Notes: a model not told the origin generated them from the letters alone. Counted from the first letter of the stretch, positions 46,981 through 59,223 are shown. The stretch: 64,000 nucleotides of DNA from Tethya wilhelma (GCA_964030475.1 CAXIPT010000008.1:1014420-1078419); one strand, 5' to 3'. Numbers and translations are program-made.

Positions 46981-49900
46981 ACGTTATTAAAGCAATGCTG
47001 TGCAGGTTCTCGTACAATAAGTGTGTGACCTTTCTTGAGTGTTGTAAAATCTAAACTTGTGTCATTTGGATCATGGTAGAAGCGGATGGGGATACTATCC
47101 TTTCCTGATCGATCACAGACTTGGACCTCCTTTTGATAGCTAAAACCAGATTTTTGCAAATTATGGTTAGCAATTTCTGCCATAAACAGCCAAGTAACTC
47201 CATCTCTTATTTTGTTGAATTCACAAAACTCACTCTCGTTTGGAAGCTGCATGAAGGGTGGGAAGTAATATGTGCTTTCCAATGGATTTTCACCTTCCTT
47301 CAACATGGAAGATATGGTTTTTGGAGGATGATTGGTGCAGAGGGTGTACACTTTTTCTGCTGTATCAAGAATCATAGCAATTTGTGTGTGTCCATGTGCT
47401 GTAGCCAATTGACGAGGAGTTGATCCATCCATATTAGTAACACTAGGATTGCATTGCAATTCTATAATGAATCTAACAACATCCATATTGCCATGTTGTG
47501 CAGCTAGGTGAAGAGGAGTGTTTTTGTTTGCATCGCTACAAGATGGATTAAATTTCCCATTTTTAGTCAATACTTTAACTGCTTCTAGATACCCTAGTCT
47601 TGCAGCATGGTGAAGAGGAGTAGATTTAGCATTGTCCAATTGTAAAAGTCGATTAAATCTCTCTAGGGAAACAAGGTATTTCAAAACTTGAAGTTGATTC
47701 TTCATTACAGCAATGTGCAGAGGAGTAAAGCCTTGTTTTTCAGTGTGAGCATTGGGATCACAGCCACAATCTGAAATTAAGACTTTTGCTATATCAACAT
47801 AGCCTTCTTGGGCAGCAGCATGAAGAGGTGTTGCTCCATCTTTGTTCTTGGCATTAGGGTCACATTTCAAATTAAATATCAAATATTTTACAATCTCTAC
47901 ATCTCCTTTGCCAGCAGACATGTGCAATGGTGTATCATCTTTGTAGTCTCTATGCATTGCATTCGAGCCTTTCTTTTGCATACTAAGAAATTTGACTGTC
48001 TCCAAGTTTTTACTTGCAGCAGCCAAAAAGAGAGGAGTACGATTCCTGTTGTCTGTTAGTGAGGGATCACACTTTATGAAGTTTATTAAGTACTTCACAA
48101 TCGCTACATGACCTTTCAATGCAGCAAGATGGAGAGGAGTCATTCCTTTGTCCCCACGCACATTGGGATCACTCTTTAGCTCAGAAATAAGATATTCAAC
48201 AATTTCTAAATCTCCTTTCAATGAGGCAATATGTATGGCTGAAAAATGGGTGACTTTTGTTCTTTCTTCAATGATTTCTTTGATGGAAATGTAAGTTGAC
48301 ATTTCTTTCAATAATAACTGAATTATATCAATGTTACCTCCAGCACAGGCACAATGAAATGGTGCGACACCATATTTAACATCTTCACACAATACCATAG
48401 GATCAATCTTTTGGTCCACTACTAAATATTTCACTATTTCAAAATCTCCATTCCAACAAGCAATATGTAGTGGTCCTTCTCCAAACACATTGAATTCAGG
48501 AATACATACTAGGTCTTCAACAAAATATTTCACAACATCTATTTGTCTACCACGAACGGCATAGTGCAAAGCCGTGTTTCCTCTTTGGTCTTTTTCGGAG
48601 AGATTGAACCTTCCAGAATTGATAAGAATTTTTACATAATCAAGTTGTCCGATGCATGCTGCAACATGCAATGCTGTGACTCCTTGGTGGGATGATTGTC
48701 CAGTTTTAGAGTGCATACTATTATTGTGGTCATAACTGGAAGAAATATCGAAATCATAACCTATACTAAAAGGCCTTAAATGTGCAATTTCCTGTATTAA
48801 TACAAACACATGCAAAGATCGAAGATAAAGGATCATGAGGTATACAAGTATAGATCGTGCACAGTGTAAAATTATCATACGTACGGTAGTATGTATAGTA
48901 GGAATGGGCCGACTGTCCCATAGACACAATACAAAATGTTTATCATCATAAAAATCTAGCAATACCGTAAACGTGGAAATATTGGTGATACATTAAATTT
49001 GGCGATTTGGCGATCGTGTCAGAAATCGCCAAATTTAATGTACCGCCAATATTTTGTCATACATATAATTCTGCGAGTGTTCAGTCAATGACCGCCAAAT
49101 TTAAAAGCGCCAATATTTTTGTTGGAGGCCGCCAGACCAAAATCGCCAAATTAAATTACCGCCAATATTTCCACGTTTTAATATGGTACAAAGCTAAACC
49201 TTCAAATTTGCTCAGAAGCTCTCTTATAGACAGATTACTACAGCTTGTAAGGCCTAAAGCTCACAGAAACTTTCCTATAGCACTCGTTGAGAGCGCTAGT
49301 CAGAAGCTACACCCACGCATTTTTGTTCTCACTTACTTACTTACTTACTTCCTGACTTACTTGAACACCACTTCCAGAGAAACAAAATCCATTGAGCTAG
49401 TTTTGACTACACAAAGTAACTTGGATCTTTTGCATGCACTAGTTTACTGCCTAAATGTGTCAAAACAAGAGCTAGAAAGCTTAAAACTTAGTATATAAAT
49501 TCATACACTTGAATGCAGCCATCTTTTGGAGGTAGAGTTCAAAGGTCATTATCTATTCACATGGCATTAAATGTGCGTGCACATTAGCAAACTCTGACTT
49601 ACTGCTACTCAAGTTTTTTGTAGAGACTAACCAGTCTCTGATAGCCTCCAGACTTCACTGTTTAAAAAAGTGAATGAATAAGTATAGTAAAATTTCATAA
49701 AAAAGAGCAGTGTAGGAATGGGCAGTGCTGTAAAAAGTAAGGAAACAAGGCATGTATGTCGCAATTTCGGCACATGACACTGATAGAGCGGTTGCAGGTA
49801 TATCACTTCCGTGTGGCAAAATGTACAGAGCAAAAGGGAAAAACGGGCAGCTGTCATTTACTTCTGTGTGGCAAAAAATAACTATTTCTAGTATCACTTT

Positions 49901-52464
49901 GAAATACTTTCGTTTTTGATGACATCACTTGCAACTGCTCTATTACAAAAATGGCAGAAGTCAGAAGTCGAAAAAGGGTCGATCGTCTGTGACGTCATGT
50001 AACAAGGTAAATTGCTGAGCTGACCAAATTGCAAAGAGGAGCAGTGCATGCAAGCCTTTCAGTGCTTTTACTGCCCAGTTATTACTATGCAGATGCCTGC
50101 ATTTGCATGCATTTGCATGCATTTAGCAGTAAACATCAGTATACTTCATACACAAGCAAGGAGCGTTGCAAGCGAAGCAAGCCACACTCCTTGTAATAAT
50201 AATTATAATAATAATTAACATTACACGATATTTGCCATTAATCTTACATCAGAATGTTCCGATAATTCAGAGAGTATTGTAGAAAGAGTGTCAATCCCTG
50301 AGTCACCTTGTCCTCCACCTGGGCCAGACCCATCATCTGGTTTATCCCCATGGTCATCACTATCACCCTCCTCTTGGGAAGGTGGTGGGTATTGATAGTC
50401 ACCAGCCGATATCTTGATCACTCCAAGAGCTGCTAGAGCTCTCTCTTGATCACTTGAAAGAGGAAACACACCCTGGAAGACAAACAGTGGAGATTGCAGG
50501 GTAAGTTCCAAACACCCTCGTCTGATGGACTCAAGTGATAGTGTTCCTTCTGACAATTTCAGAACCTCAGAGAGCTTGTTGATAAATCGTTTCAAATGAC
50601 TCAGTGTACAGTGTTCAAAAGTATCATCGACTTTCACAATAAAATTCTGTTGTGTTTGTACATCTACTGGCTGTTGAAATGTAGTTGGGCACTCATATAC
50701 CATACACTTAGCAAAGAGTCTATATTGTTCCTCATATTCTGATAGCATCTTTTTATCATTGTCAGTTCCAAGCTTATTAATTATCCGTTCCACTAGGTGA
50801 TAGTTGAAAAACGAACTGTAGGTACCAACAATAAACATGACATCATCAATGGACTTAGCATTCCTCAACTCTCTCATTCGATGTTCAAGAATTGACCTAG
50901 AATCAATAGTTCTATACACAGGCTCGAAAGCTTGAAAAGCTCTGATCTTTGCTACAATCTTACTAATGGGAATTTCTCTCTTTTCTAATGAAGCACTGAT
51001 GCCATCAATAAGGTCTTGAAACTTCTCAGACAGTTTATCCACGTCAGCACTCAGTTTTTGGCAACGTTGCTTCTGAGTATCATCAAGAGAACTTGTGTCA
51101 AAGTTAGGGAAGAAAATCTTATTACTTTGTGCTGTATTAGCCACTATTCCTGCAGAATCTTTTTTGTTAGGACAATTATACTTTTCTACGAGACCACTAG
51201 CCAGATCATTTCTGTCAACTTGTATCAGAGCATCAATAATAGATTCCCAACTGCAAACATCAGTGCTTGATTGCAACCAATGTAGCAGTACCTCATACAA
51301 TCGTCTTTCAGTAGAGTGAGGGTGATCCAATTCAATGGTACGAAGACTGGCTGGCTCAATACCCAGCTGAACTCCAATTTCATGGTACTTATCCATCGCT
51401 GGCTTTAGTTCAGTCACCAAGGTCTTAATATCGAATACTACAACAATAGAATGTATTCTCAGTATACCGTATAGCTCCAAATTTTTGTGGTACAATATTT
51501 TCATGAATTTCGTGATTTGACCGTATATCATGAAAATTTTCTCCACGAAAATTTAGAAAACCGTTGTAGTAGCTGTACTATTAGAAATGTTCACTAGACT
51601 TGACAGTTAAATAATTTATCTTTCAAAATGCACGCTGCTCAAAAGTTAGGCAAATCCTTTTTCCTATAGTTACAACTCAAAGTTACTTACTAATATGAAT
51701 GTCCAACTAATTAATACAGTCTCTACAACTGTATATATCGGCAATACAATTTCAGAGATCGTGATTCACGAAAATTAGCTCAAAACGGCAGACAGACTTT
51801 TCACGAACTTTTTGAACCACGAAAATTTGTCATGGAGCTATACGGTAGTACTGGGTAAACACGAATGGCACGGATGCATGACGATTAGTGCAATACAAAT
51901 ATTCACTCAAATAATTCTACAAAAACTGCATGAGCGCTTGGTACTACAAGTCTTCTAAAGTTACTATTTAGCTCGTTCTCTTTCTAACAAGCCTAAAAAC
52001 ATACAGCCTAAAACCATAGCTAAAGTAAAATATGCCAAATCTCCAATTTTCTCCATCTTCTGAGGCTTCTTCTTCTTCTTAGTCTTCTATGTTGGCAAGA
52101 CTTTTCTCAGAGACCGCTTGCTTTTAGAAGCTGATTCATGAATGAATAAACATAGTATCTTTGTCTTTAGTTGCTTTTGGCATCAGTTTTTCATGTCTCT
52201 TGTCCACTTACTAGATATAAGACAAAAAGCGCTTTCTCTGTATGGCTGCCATTAATTTCTAAACTCATCCATTGGGCTACTTGGGAATTCAACTTGACAA
52301 CCCTTTCCCAGATACTAGACAAGTATGCAGCGTTATTTGGAATCCACAGCTTACCTGGCCAGTGCTGAACTCTTTGCTAAGACTGCTTTTCTTTGATAAT
52401 TATGATCTTGCTACTATTGAATAAGCAAGTTACCAATGAAGGCACTAGATTTTATTAATATGCC

Positions 52465-52503
<39 letters not shown>

Positions 52504-54057
52504 TCAAATAATGTGATTCATTGAATTATGAAACTAAGTAACAAAATAAAAATGTAATGAGACACAGGAATGGCCAAATGGTAAAAAAAAAAAAAAAAAA
52601 AGTCAACAAGTGGAATGGCTGCTATAGAGTGTGTAGAGAATTCTTCCTGTGGGCAAACTGAAGAACTCAATATAGTAAAAGTGTATTACATGAAGTCCAT
52701 AGAAGGATTCTGCACACACTCTATAACAGCCATTCAACTTGTTTGCTTTCTTTTTTCCAACGTTACATTTTCAATGTTTTTTTTATTACTTGTAAGCCTT
52801 TACGTAGAGTGACCACAAACAAACTTTGAGCTTACTCTGTGTAGGACCAGGGTTTCTCTCTACATCTCCACTCAGTAACAGGAGCATTGTCAAAACTATA
52901 GTAGACAGCTGTATGATGGATGAAACCAAGGCAACACCACGACTAACAATCCTTCTTATTCTTTTGTCTGCCATACTCGTTTGTACACATTGCAAAGGGC
53001 CTGTAATGTAACATCAAAATTAATATGAATAATTGGAACTGTGTCAGTATAAGCATGCACTGTTTTGTTACTATGGATGAATTCACAACCAGAAACCTTA
53101 CAATTCATTACATGAGCTATTTAGGCTGAAATAACAGCTGACTAGTCACGTACCCAGGCCACACCCAGTTTTTGCTGTGTTGCACGCAGAAAATTGTGAT
53201 TTTACCTCCCAGGCCCTCCCAATTTTCTGCGTGCAACACAGCAAAAACTGGGAGTGGCCTGGGTACGAGGCTAACAGCTGACCACATATAGATACTACTA
53301 TGCAAGTAACAGCAAAATGCAGACACAAATATGGTACCCAGAAAAAAACAAAAAATATCACAAAATTTAATGTTAATTTTAATAACAAAACATCGCATAC
53401 GTACTAACATAGTTCCGTTAAGGCTCTGGTTTAGTTTCTACTCACTTTGTTGCTCCATCGTGAAGGTAGTATAGACACAGCTACTGTACACCTTTGGGAC
53501 TATCTTCAAGCCACAAGCTACACCACCCTCTGCATCAAACCATAGGAACTTCTGACAATGTAATGGCAGGAGAAACATGAACTGACGTTTGTTTCGTTCA
53601 GTGTACTCGTGAACACCCATGAAGAATACTGCCATCATGACAACTAAAAAGGAGGCAATGAAGATTACAACTGTGACAATCAGTAGACCACTCCAATGAT
53701 GATAGCGGAATTGAGGACCCATGAAACCTGCAGATTTATTTAGCAAGCGGAGCTAACCCATAGCAGTCAAGTTGTACAAAAAAATCGTGTCAAATTATGG
53801 TCCAAAGACTCACCATATGAGTCTTCAATGTCCAATCTATGATTCTCTCCTCTAACTAAACCCACCAAGACAGCAACTCCAAGTTCATAGACCTTGTAGA
53901 GTAGAGGTAGCCAGACTAGAGTGAGGGCCAGGATGTATCCTCTCCAGTCACTAGGACTCCGGGAGGAGGGGGGAGGCTTCATGGAGAGTGGCCTCAACCC
54001 TCTACTGGCATTTATCATTCCAGTCTTGGCTCTCCACTGCTCAGCACTGATTGGCAT
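46695..54057 (-). CDS. Gene H: complete membrane-2A-Death-ankyrin-MYND gene, 5 exons, 1325 aa
   Basis: Exons: 54057-53814 (start MPISAEQWRAKTG; membrane segment GYILALTLVWLPLLYKVYEL), 53727-53446 (membrane segment LLIVTVVIFIASFLVVMMAV), 53000-52836 (hydrophobic segment and DVERNPGP), 51437-50248 (Death domain about residues 233-318, then the uncharacterised middle domain to SAGDYQYPPPSQ and an acidic/Gly linker), 48791-46695 (about 13 ankyrin repeats, pre-MYND domain, MYND finger about 1268-1313). Total 3978 nt, junction phases 1,1,1,0. If the 2A works, products are 227 aa (membrane) and 1098 aa (soluble, starting at Pro). Ankyrin and MYND share one exon, while F and I have an intron there. 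The last ~285 bases equal those of gene F. Death and ankyrin modules suggest innate-immune or cell-death signalling, which is inference. Confidence 0.88.
48963..49188. mobile_element. Degraded MITE, TACCGTA family
   Basis: Starts taccgtaaacgtggaaatat and ends with the imperfect complement atttccacgttttaatatgg, with internal inverted 'cgccaaattt' motifs. It lies in the gene H intron between the ankyrin and Death/middle exons. Confidence 0.7.
51465..51847. mobile_element. MITE with TACCGTATAGC-type inverted termini, copy 2
   Basis: Perfect 15-bp ends (taccgtatagctcca and complement) bound 383 bp that include the palindromic phrase atgaaaattttc. It lies in the gene H intron just upstream of the Death domain exon. 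Confidence 0.85.
52471..52600. repeat. (CA)n and poly(A) tracts in gene H intron
   Basis: A CA tract (52471-52499) and a run of A (52580-52600) lie in the 1.4-kb intron between the Death exon and the 2A exon. Just after them a short inverted duplication (ggctgctatagagtgtgtag near 52616 and its complement near 52715) is visible. Confidence 0.8.
52843..52866 (-). other. 2A-type ribosome-skipping motif in gene H
   Basis: Encodes DVERNPGP after IVLTMLLLLSG. The Gly-Pro skip point is residue 227/228 of the spliced protein. The exon is 165 nt with phase 1 at both ends. Confidence 0.88.
53149..53267. mobile_element. Foldback with ~47-bp arms and 11-bp target duplication
   Basis: Arms 53149-53195 and 53221-53267 are near-perfect inverted repeats (cgtacccaggcc at the tip). 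They are flanked by direct repeats taacagctgac at 53132-53142 and 53272-53282. It lies in the gene H intron between the second membrane exon and the 2A exon. Confidence 0.85.
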
Positions 54058-54392
54058 CTTCTGTTTGTATAACGCGGTGCCTCGAGGCCCGCAAAGGAGA
54101 GAGCCTGGGTATATCCCCGGTACGAGGCTATTCCTAATTGATGATCAGCAGAGGATATCCCGGATATCCGCGGATCTATATAGGATCTAGGATCTAGGAT
54201 CTATACTACAGTAACATAGACTATTACAAGATAATTCCTACAACACAAAGTTTAATTATTACTCTAAACTCGAGTCAAGGTGAAAATAATAATAACTGCA
54301 TGGTGACAGTTATAATTATTATAATTATTAGTACCGTAGTAAGCCATGCATATTGGATGACCTATAATAATAATAAACAAATTCCCATACTT
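54058..54392. other. Spacer between gene H start and gene I stop
   Basis: 335 bp with the gene H promoter by position, a decayed end of the cccaggctc foldback family (about 54085-54128) and a short tandem 'ggatcta' repeat near 54170-54203. No gene seen. Confidence 0.6.
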
Positions 54393-56923
54393 TTACATTT
54401 CAGTCAGCTTCATAAAGTGAGGCATCACCTTACACCATTTACGATGGCATTTCTTCCAGTCTGTTGCCTGGCAATCTTTTGAACAATAATGAGCAACTTT
54501 ACAAGTAGTACACTTCTTCAAAATCAATGAAGCATTCCCAGTCTTGCCACAGGACCAACATTTAGTGTCTTTGTTCTTGTAGTAGAGTGCTGAAAGGTCA
54601 AACAAGTCTTTCATGCTGCATGGAATGATGAGCACAGACTGAGTAGACGGGAGTTCAATATAAAGGCCAATGGTTCCATCAGGAAAGTAGTGTTGTGTGG
54701 CTTGTTGTACGATAAGTGTGTGACCTTTCTTCAACGATGTAAAATCAAAATTTTTGTTAGTTGTGTCAGGACAGAAGAGTATAGGGATACTATCCTTTCC
54801 TGATCGATCACGGACAAATGTTTGATTTCCAGAAATCCTTGATTTGTCGCTGCTAGTGATTTCCGTCATGAATATCCAATTAACGCCACCTCTTTGTTTG
54901 TAGTATTCCTCAAACTCTCTCTCTTCTGGGAGTTGCCTAAATGTTGGAAAGTATCGAACACTTTGAAGTGGGTGATCACCTTCTTTCAAGTTGGATGAGA
55001 TTGGTTTAGGAGGGTGATTATCTCTGCAGGTAGAAATAGAGAGTAATGTGTATTTGCTACATGATAATATCATCATCTTATAAGTGTATATCAGCTCAAT
55101 TTAAGGCGATTGCTGACATATCATGAACATTGTATGTACTGTACAGATATAACTTGTACACTCTCCTTTACGTTAAAATAAAAGCAAAAAAACATGACAT
55201 TGTACCCAACTTGCCTTTGATATATTGTTTCCAATTTGAATGTGATGGTAGATTCTATATCAGACACTTTTTTAAGGTACTCTGTTACATATTTATGGTG
55301 CTCAGACTCTGCTAGTTGAAGAGGTGTTTCACCACAATTATTTCTAATATTTGGATTGGAATTTAAATCAGAAATCAAGAATTTCACTGTTTCAAAATAG
55401 CCTAAGCTAGCAGCAAAATGTAGCGGGGTCATTCCATCACTGTTTTGAATATTTTGATCAAAGCCAACCTCCTTGATAAACAACTCTAAAAACTTTATCT
55501 GCCTTGCAATAGCAGCAAGATGAACAGGTGTAACATTCATAGAATTTACAGCTACCATTTGACTTTTAGCCTTGTATTTTAAGAGAACTTTGGCCATGTC
55601 AAGATGCCCAGACTTGATAGCAACATGAAGAGGAGTATCTTGGTACATTCCCGGTATGCAAGGATCACAATTTAACTCAGCAATATAGAAATCCACAATC
55701 TCACTTTGTTGCTTCTGAACTGCTGCATGAAGAGGAGTGTTTCCTTGGACTGTTGGGTAAGGATCACAGCCTTTTTCCAATATAAGGTACTTGACAGAAT
55801 CCAATTTTCCACTGATAGCTGCAAGATGAAGAGGCGTAGATCCGGAATTGTTTGTTTGCGATGGGTTTAATTCGTGAACATCAATCAAATATTTCATGAT
55901 TTCCAGATGACCATTTTGAGCTGCTACGTGCAATAAGGTTGCTCCATGTTGACATCGAATATTTTTTGGATTACACTTCAACTCAGAAACATAGAATTTT
56001 AGAACTTCTATGTGTCCATTGAAAACAGCCAGGTGAAGAGGAGTGTCACCATCAACACTTGCACACATGTGAGAGCACTTCTTTGTTACGATAAAAAATT
56101 TTACACAATCCAAATGGCCACACTCTGCAGCATAATGAAGAGGGGTTCTGTTGAAATCATCGAGTATAGTAGGATCACAATGTTTCTCATCAGTCAAATA
56201 CTTTATTATTTGAAGATTTCCTCCTTGAGCAGCTGCATGAAGAAGTGAAGCCTTGTGTTCACCACGTGTGTCTAGATTACAATGTAAAGTGTCAAGGAAG
56301 TATTTAACTATTTTGATTGGACCAATAATTGCTGAAAACTGTAGGGGAGTGTTTCCATTGGAATCTACATGCACAGGGTTACAATTTTTATCTTCAACCA
56401 GGTACTTGACAGTTTCTAAACTTTTACTGCCAGCTGCTAGGGTTAAGGGTGTACGTCTCTTTTCATCCAAATGAGAGGGATTGCATTTCATGGTATCAAT
56501 CNTGTTAAACAGGAGGAGCACTATACCACTCCAATGGTGACAGTGGACTTGAGGATCCATGAAACCTGAAGCAATTTAATTTAACGGTGATCTAATTTGA
56601 ATGTATGAAGTGATCAGTTTGACCTAGACCGACTAATTAAATTTTGACAATGACTCACCATATGATGAATCTCCAATGTCCAACACATGGCTCTCTCCTC
56701 TGACTAAACCCACCAAGACAGCAGCTCCAAGCTCATAGATCTTGTAGAGTAGAGGTAGCCAGAGTAGAGTGAGGGCTAGGATGTATCCTCTCCAGTCACT
56801 AGGAGGAGGAGGGGGGAGACCACCAAGGAGGAGGGGAGGAGGCTTCATGGAGAGTTGCCTCAACCCTCTACAGGCATTTATCATGCCAGTCTTCACTCGC
56901 CACTGCTCAGCACTGATTGGCAT
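54393..56923 (-). CDS. Gene I: membrane exons joined across an n to ankyrin-MYND exons
   Basis: Exon 1 56923-56659 (MPISAEQWRVKTG..., membrane segment), then the start of exon 2 56565-56503 (GFMDPQVHCHHWSGIV) until an n at 56502. Immediately beyond it is an ankyrin exon, 56501-55215, with about 12 repeats, then the pre-MYND/MYND exon 55023-54393 (CWSCG...CTTC...YCSKDC...HRKWC, stop TAA). The rest of exon 2, the 2A exon and the Death/middle exon are missing, so the n hides a real gap of several kb or a false join. The intron 55214-55024 uses a GC donor: exon end CAAAG followed by GCAAGT, phase 2, joins in frame to GATAATCACCC. No GT donor gives this frame. Confidence 0.7.
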
Positions 56924-57552
56924 CTCTGCTGTATCATTGCTAGAAGTCTTCTAAGAAAATTAATCTATAGTCATTAGTGGTTGAAGAGGTGTGTCGAAAT
57001 TGGAATGCCTTCTGGTCGGTCAGGTACAATGCTTGATGATATTCATGACTCAAGTATTGCAAACCATGTCATGCAGTTCTAGCCTATAAAAAAAAGTCAT
57101 TATTTCTGCATGCATAACAGTCTAAGAGAAAGAAGAAAAATCAGTAGTTCTACCTATATTCATGCATGTGTGCAGGTGATGAAGCACCAAGGTTTATATT
57201 ATACAGTGGTAGCATTCCCTACCCTTGTGCAAGTATAGGAGTGGTTAAATGTAGGCATTAAGTATCATATTAGATCTATTATTTTAGTACTTAGGTTAAT
57301 TAAAGAAGGCCATTAGACATCACAACAATATACTACATGATTTTTATCTATTCTACAATTATTATTTTGATAGTGTACCTCACATAAATTATGGCACTCT
57401 ACTACTGTAACAGTTAAAGGTCATTTTGGGGTTGCATTGTGATCTCTGTCCATGACACTTGCAGGATCCTAAATGGCTACAGCAATCAATAGCTCTCTAT
57501 ATGATTGGTCAATGAAGTATGGGCTTATTGGCCTTCAAGAGCCATGTGGTGG
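56924..57552. other. Spacer between gene I and the perilipin pseudogene
   Basis: AT-rich, about 630 bp. It should contain the gene I promoter. I see no coding region, RNA gene or clear repeat. Confidence 0.5.
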
Positions 57553-58753
57553 ATAAAGATAGAGGGGTACATGAAGAAGGTCCTCACTCGTCACGCTAAA
57601 GGAGAGGAGAAGATCAGCTGGCTACCGGAAGAGAACCAGGAGGAAGAGGAGATACAATGGCTGACTCCCAAACCAAAGAGCTGTCTTCAAGCCTCTCTGG
57701 ATTACGCCAAGCAACTCAGTGAGCGTGTGTTCACTGCTTCTAAATCGGTGGCTGGAGCTGCTGGCTACCTGCCTCACCAGTTGAAGGATGGTGCCACTCA
57801 CGTCTATGAATATGCCCAGGAACTCTACACAACAAACTAGTATGTCCTTTGTACTCTCACCTTATTCATTGGTTTATGATTTAAATAAGCTTATTCACAT
57901 CCTGGCACATGTGTGTTTATGTATTCTAACGTTTTGTACATATTTTGTGTTGCTTTCGACAGGCTAAAGTACCTACTGATGTACCGGCCAATTCTTTGAA
58001 CAGGATTTCTGAACTTTTGGACACCCAACTTGAATACATTCATCAACTTGGATCATACATTAGCTCTGTCTTGCAGGTGAGATTGAGAATAGTCATAGAT
58101 CCATGACTTTTTCTGTACATTGTGGTTCCCCATGTGGCCTAGCTCCTATTATGGCCTTCCTTGTATTGTGGTTCAGGCGATGTTTTTGTGGTACTATTGT
58201 ATGATGGACACAATTTTATGTGGGAAGGTTTTGTTGATTGGTGAAGAGTCACCTCTGAAACACTAAGGTTGCTTGGTAAGAATTTAGTGGTTATTGTGGC
58301 TTTGCTCAGATAATGATGGTTATTGTCCTTTTTTTGTATGATCCAGGAGGTTGTGAGGTGGAAGGATCAGAGGTGAGGTCGTGCTCATCTTCATCCTGAC
58401 TGTTCTCCCCATCCTCACTCCTGGAGCCCTCAGAGAGGGTGTCCTCAGTAGGAGACTCACCGGGACGCCTCTGGAGGTGTGTGTGTGTGTGTGCATGCAT
58501 GATCACATACATAAGGTGACCTTTTACCCAGCCATGCTTAGAAGCCAAACAGATGCTGCACACAAACAAATACCCTCTAGATAATGTGAGAATCATACAG
58601 TCACTCAAATTCTTAGCAGCTGTGTAGTTTATCATCTGTCTTAGTTACTCTTACTCATCATTATTTATTTTAACTGTTGTTGTTTTGTGTTGTATACACG
58701 CAGAGAGTGGTACTGATGATGACCCAGGCAGTGAGGAGGAAGGAGACAACTGA
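57553..58753 (+). pseudogene. Perilipin 3'-half pseudogene with an inverted exon
   Basis: Duplicated part of the perilipin gene at 26736. It has an exon 3 piece (57553-57840, from MKKVLTRHAKGEEK to HVYEYAQELYTT), then a 4-nt deletion that creates TAG at the exon end. Exon 4 is 57963-58076 (VPANSLNRISELLDTQLEYI) with intact splice sites. The exon 5 equivalent is on the opposite strand (58470-58339). The last exon 58704-58753 (SGTDDDPGSEEEGDN, stop) is again on the plus strand. Exons 1, 2 and half of 3 are absent. It cannot make perilipin. It lies tail-to-tail with gene J, the same arrangement as perilipin with gene F. Confidence 0.88.
58339..58578 (-). other. Local inversion carrying perilipin exon 5
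   Basis: The reverse complement of this block follows the functional gene from about 29206 to 29459: the intron tail (gcagcatctgtttggctt), a shortened CA tract, the CTCCAG acceptor and exon 5 (RRPGESPTEDTLSEGS). Flanking intron sequence on both sides is in the normal orientation. Confidence 0.88.
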
Positions 58754-59223
58754 TATTTTTGATTGTATAATTTTTGCTAATGGACAGTAATGATATTGTA
58801 CATGCATTGCCTGTATCCCTTTATAATCAATTGAAAATTTTTCCTAAACTTTTATAGGAGGTATACACAATAAAGGTGGAGGATAATATTTACAAAGTGG
58901 TATTATATATAATATACTGTTTACTGTGATGTGAGGACAAATATCATAATCAAGGGTATCTAATATTATGCATGTAAACTGAGTTTCAATCCAGTTACTT
59001 TGTCAACTTTATTTTTTGGGAGTCTAGAAAAATTTAGTGGTCCATGGACTACTAATTAACACCCCTTAGAGTAAACACTGGTTAACTGCTACATTATTAT
59101 ACATATACAAATTATGGGGCGAAAAAGGGCCAGGGAAATAATTTTACAAAAAAGTTTCAGGATATAAGGTATGTGAACTATAAATTATAAACTATCATGT
59201 ATGGCAACATGCATTAATTATTG
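58754..59223. other. 3' spacer between perilipin pseudogene and gene J
   Basis: A 470-bp diverged version of the 306-bp spacer at 29726-30031, recognisable by phrases such as 'ttgaaaatttttc' and 'atggggc.aaaa.ggccagggaa' and expanded by about 160 bp. No gene. Confidence 0.65.
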
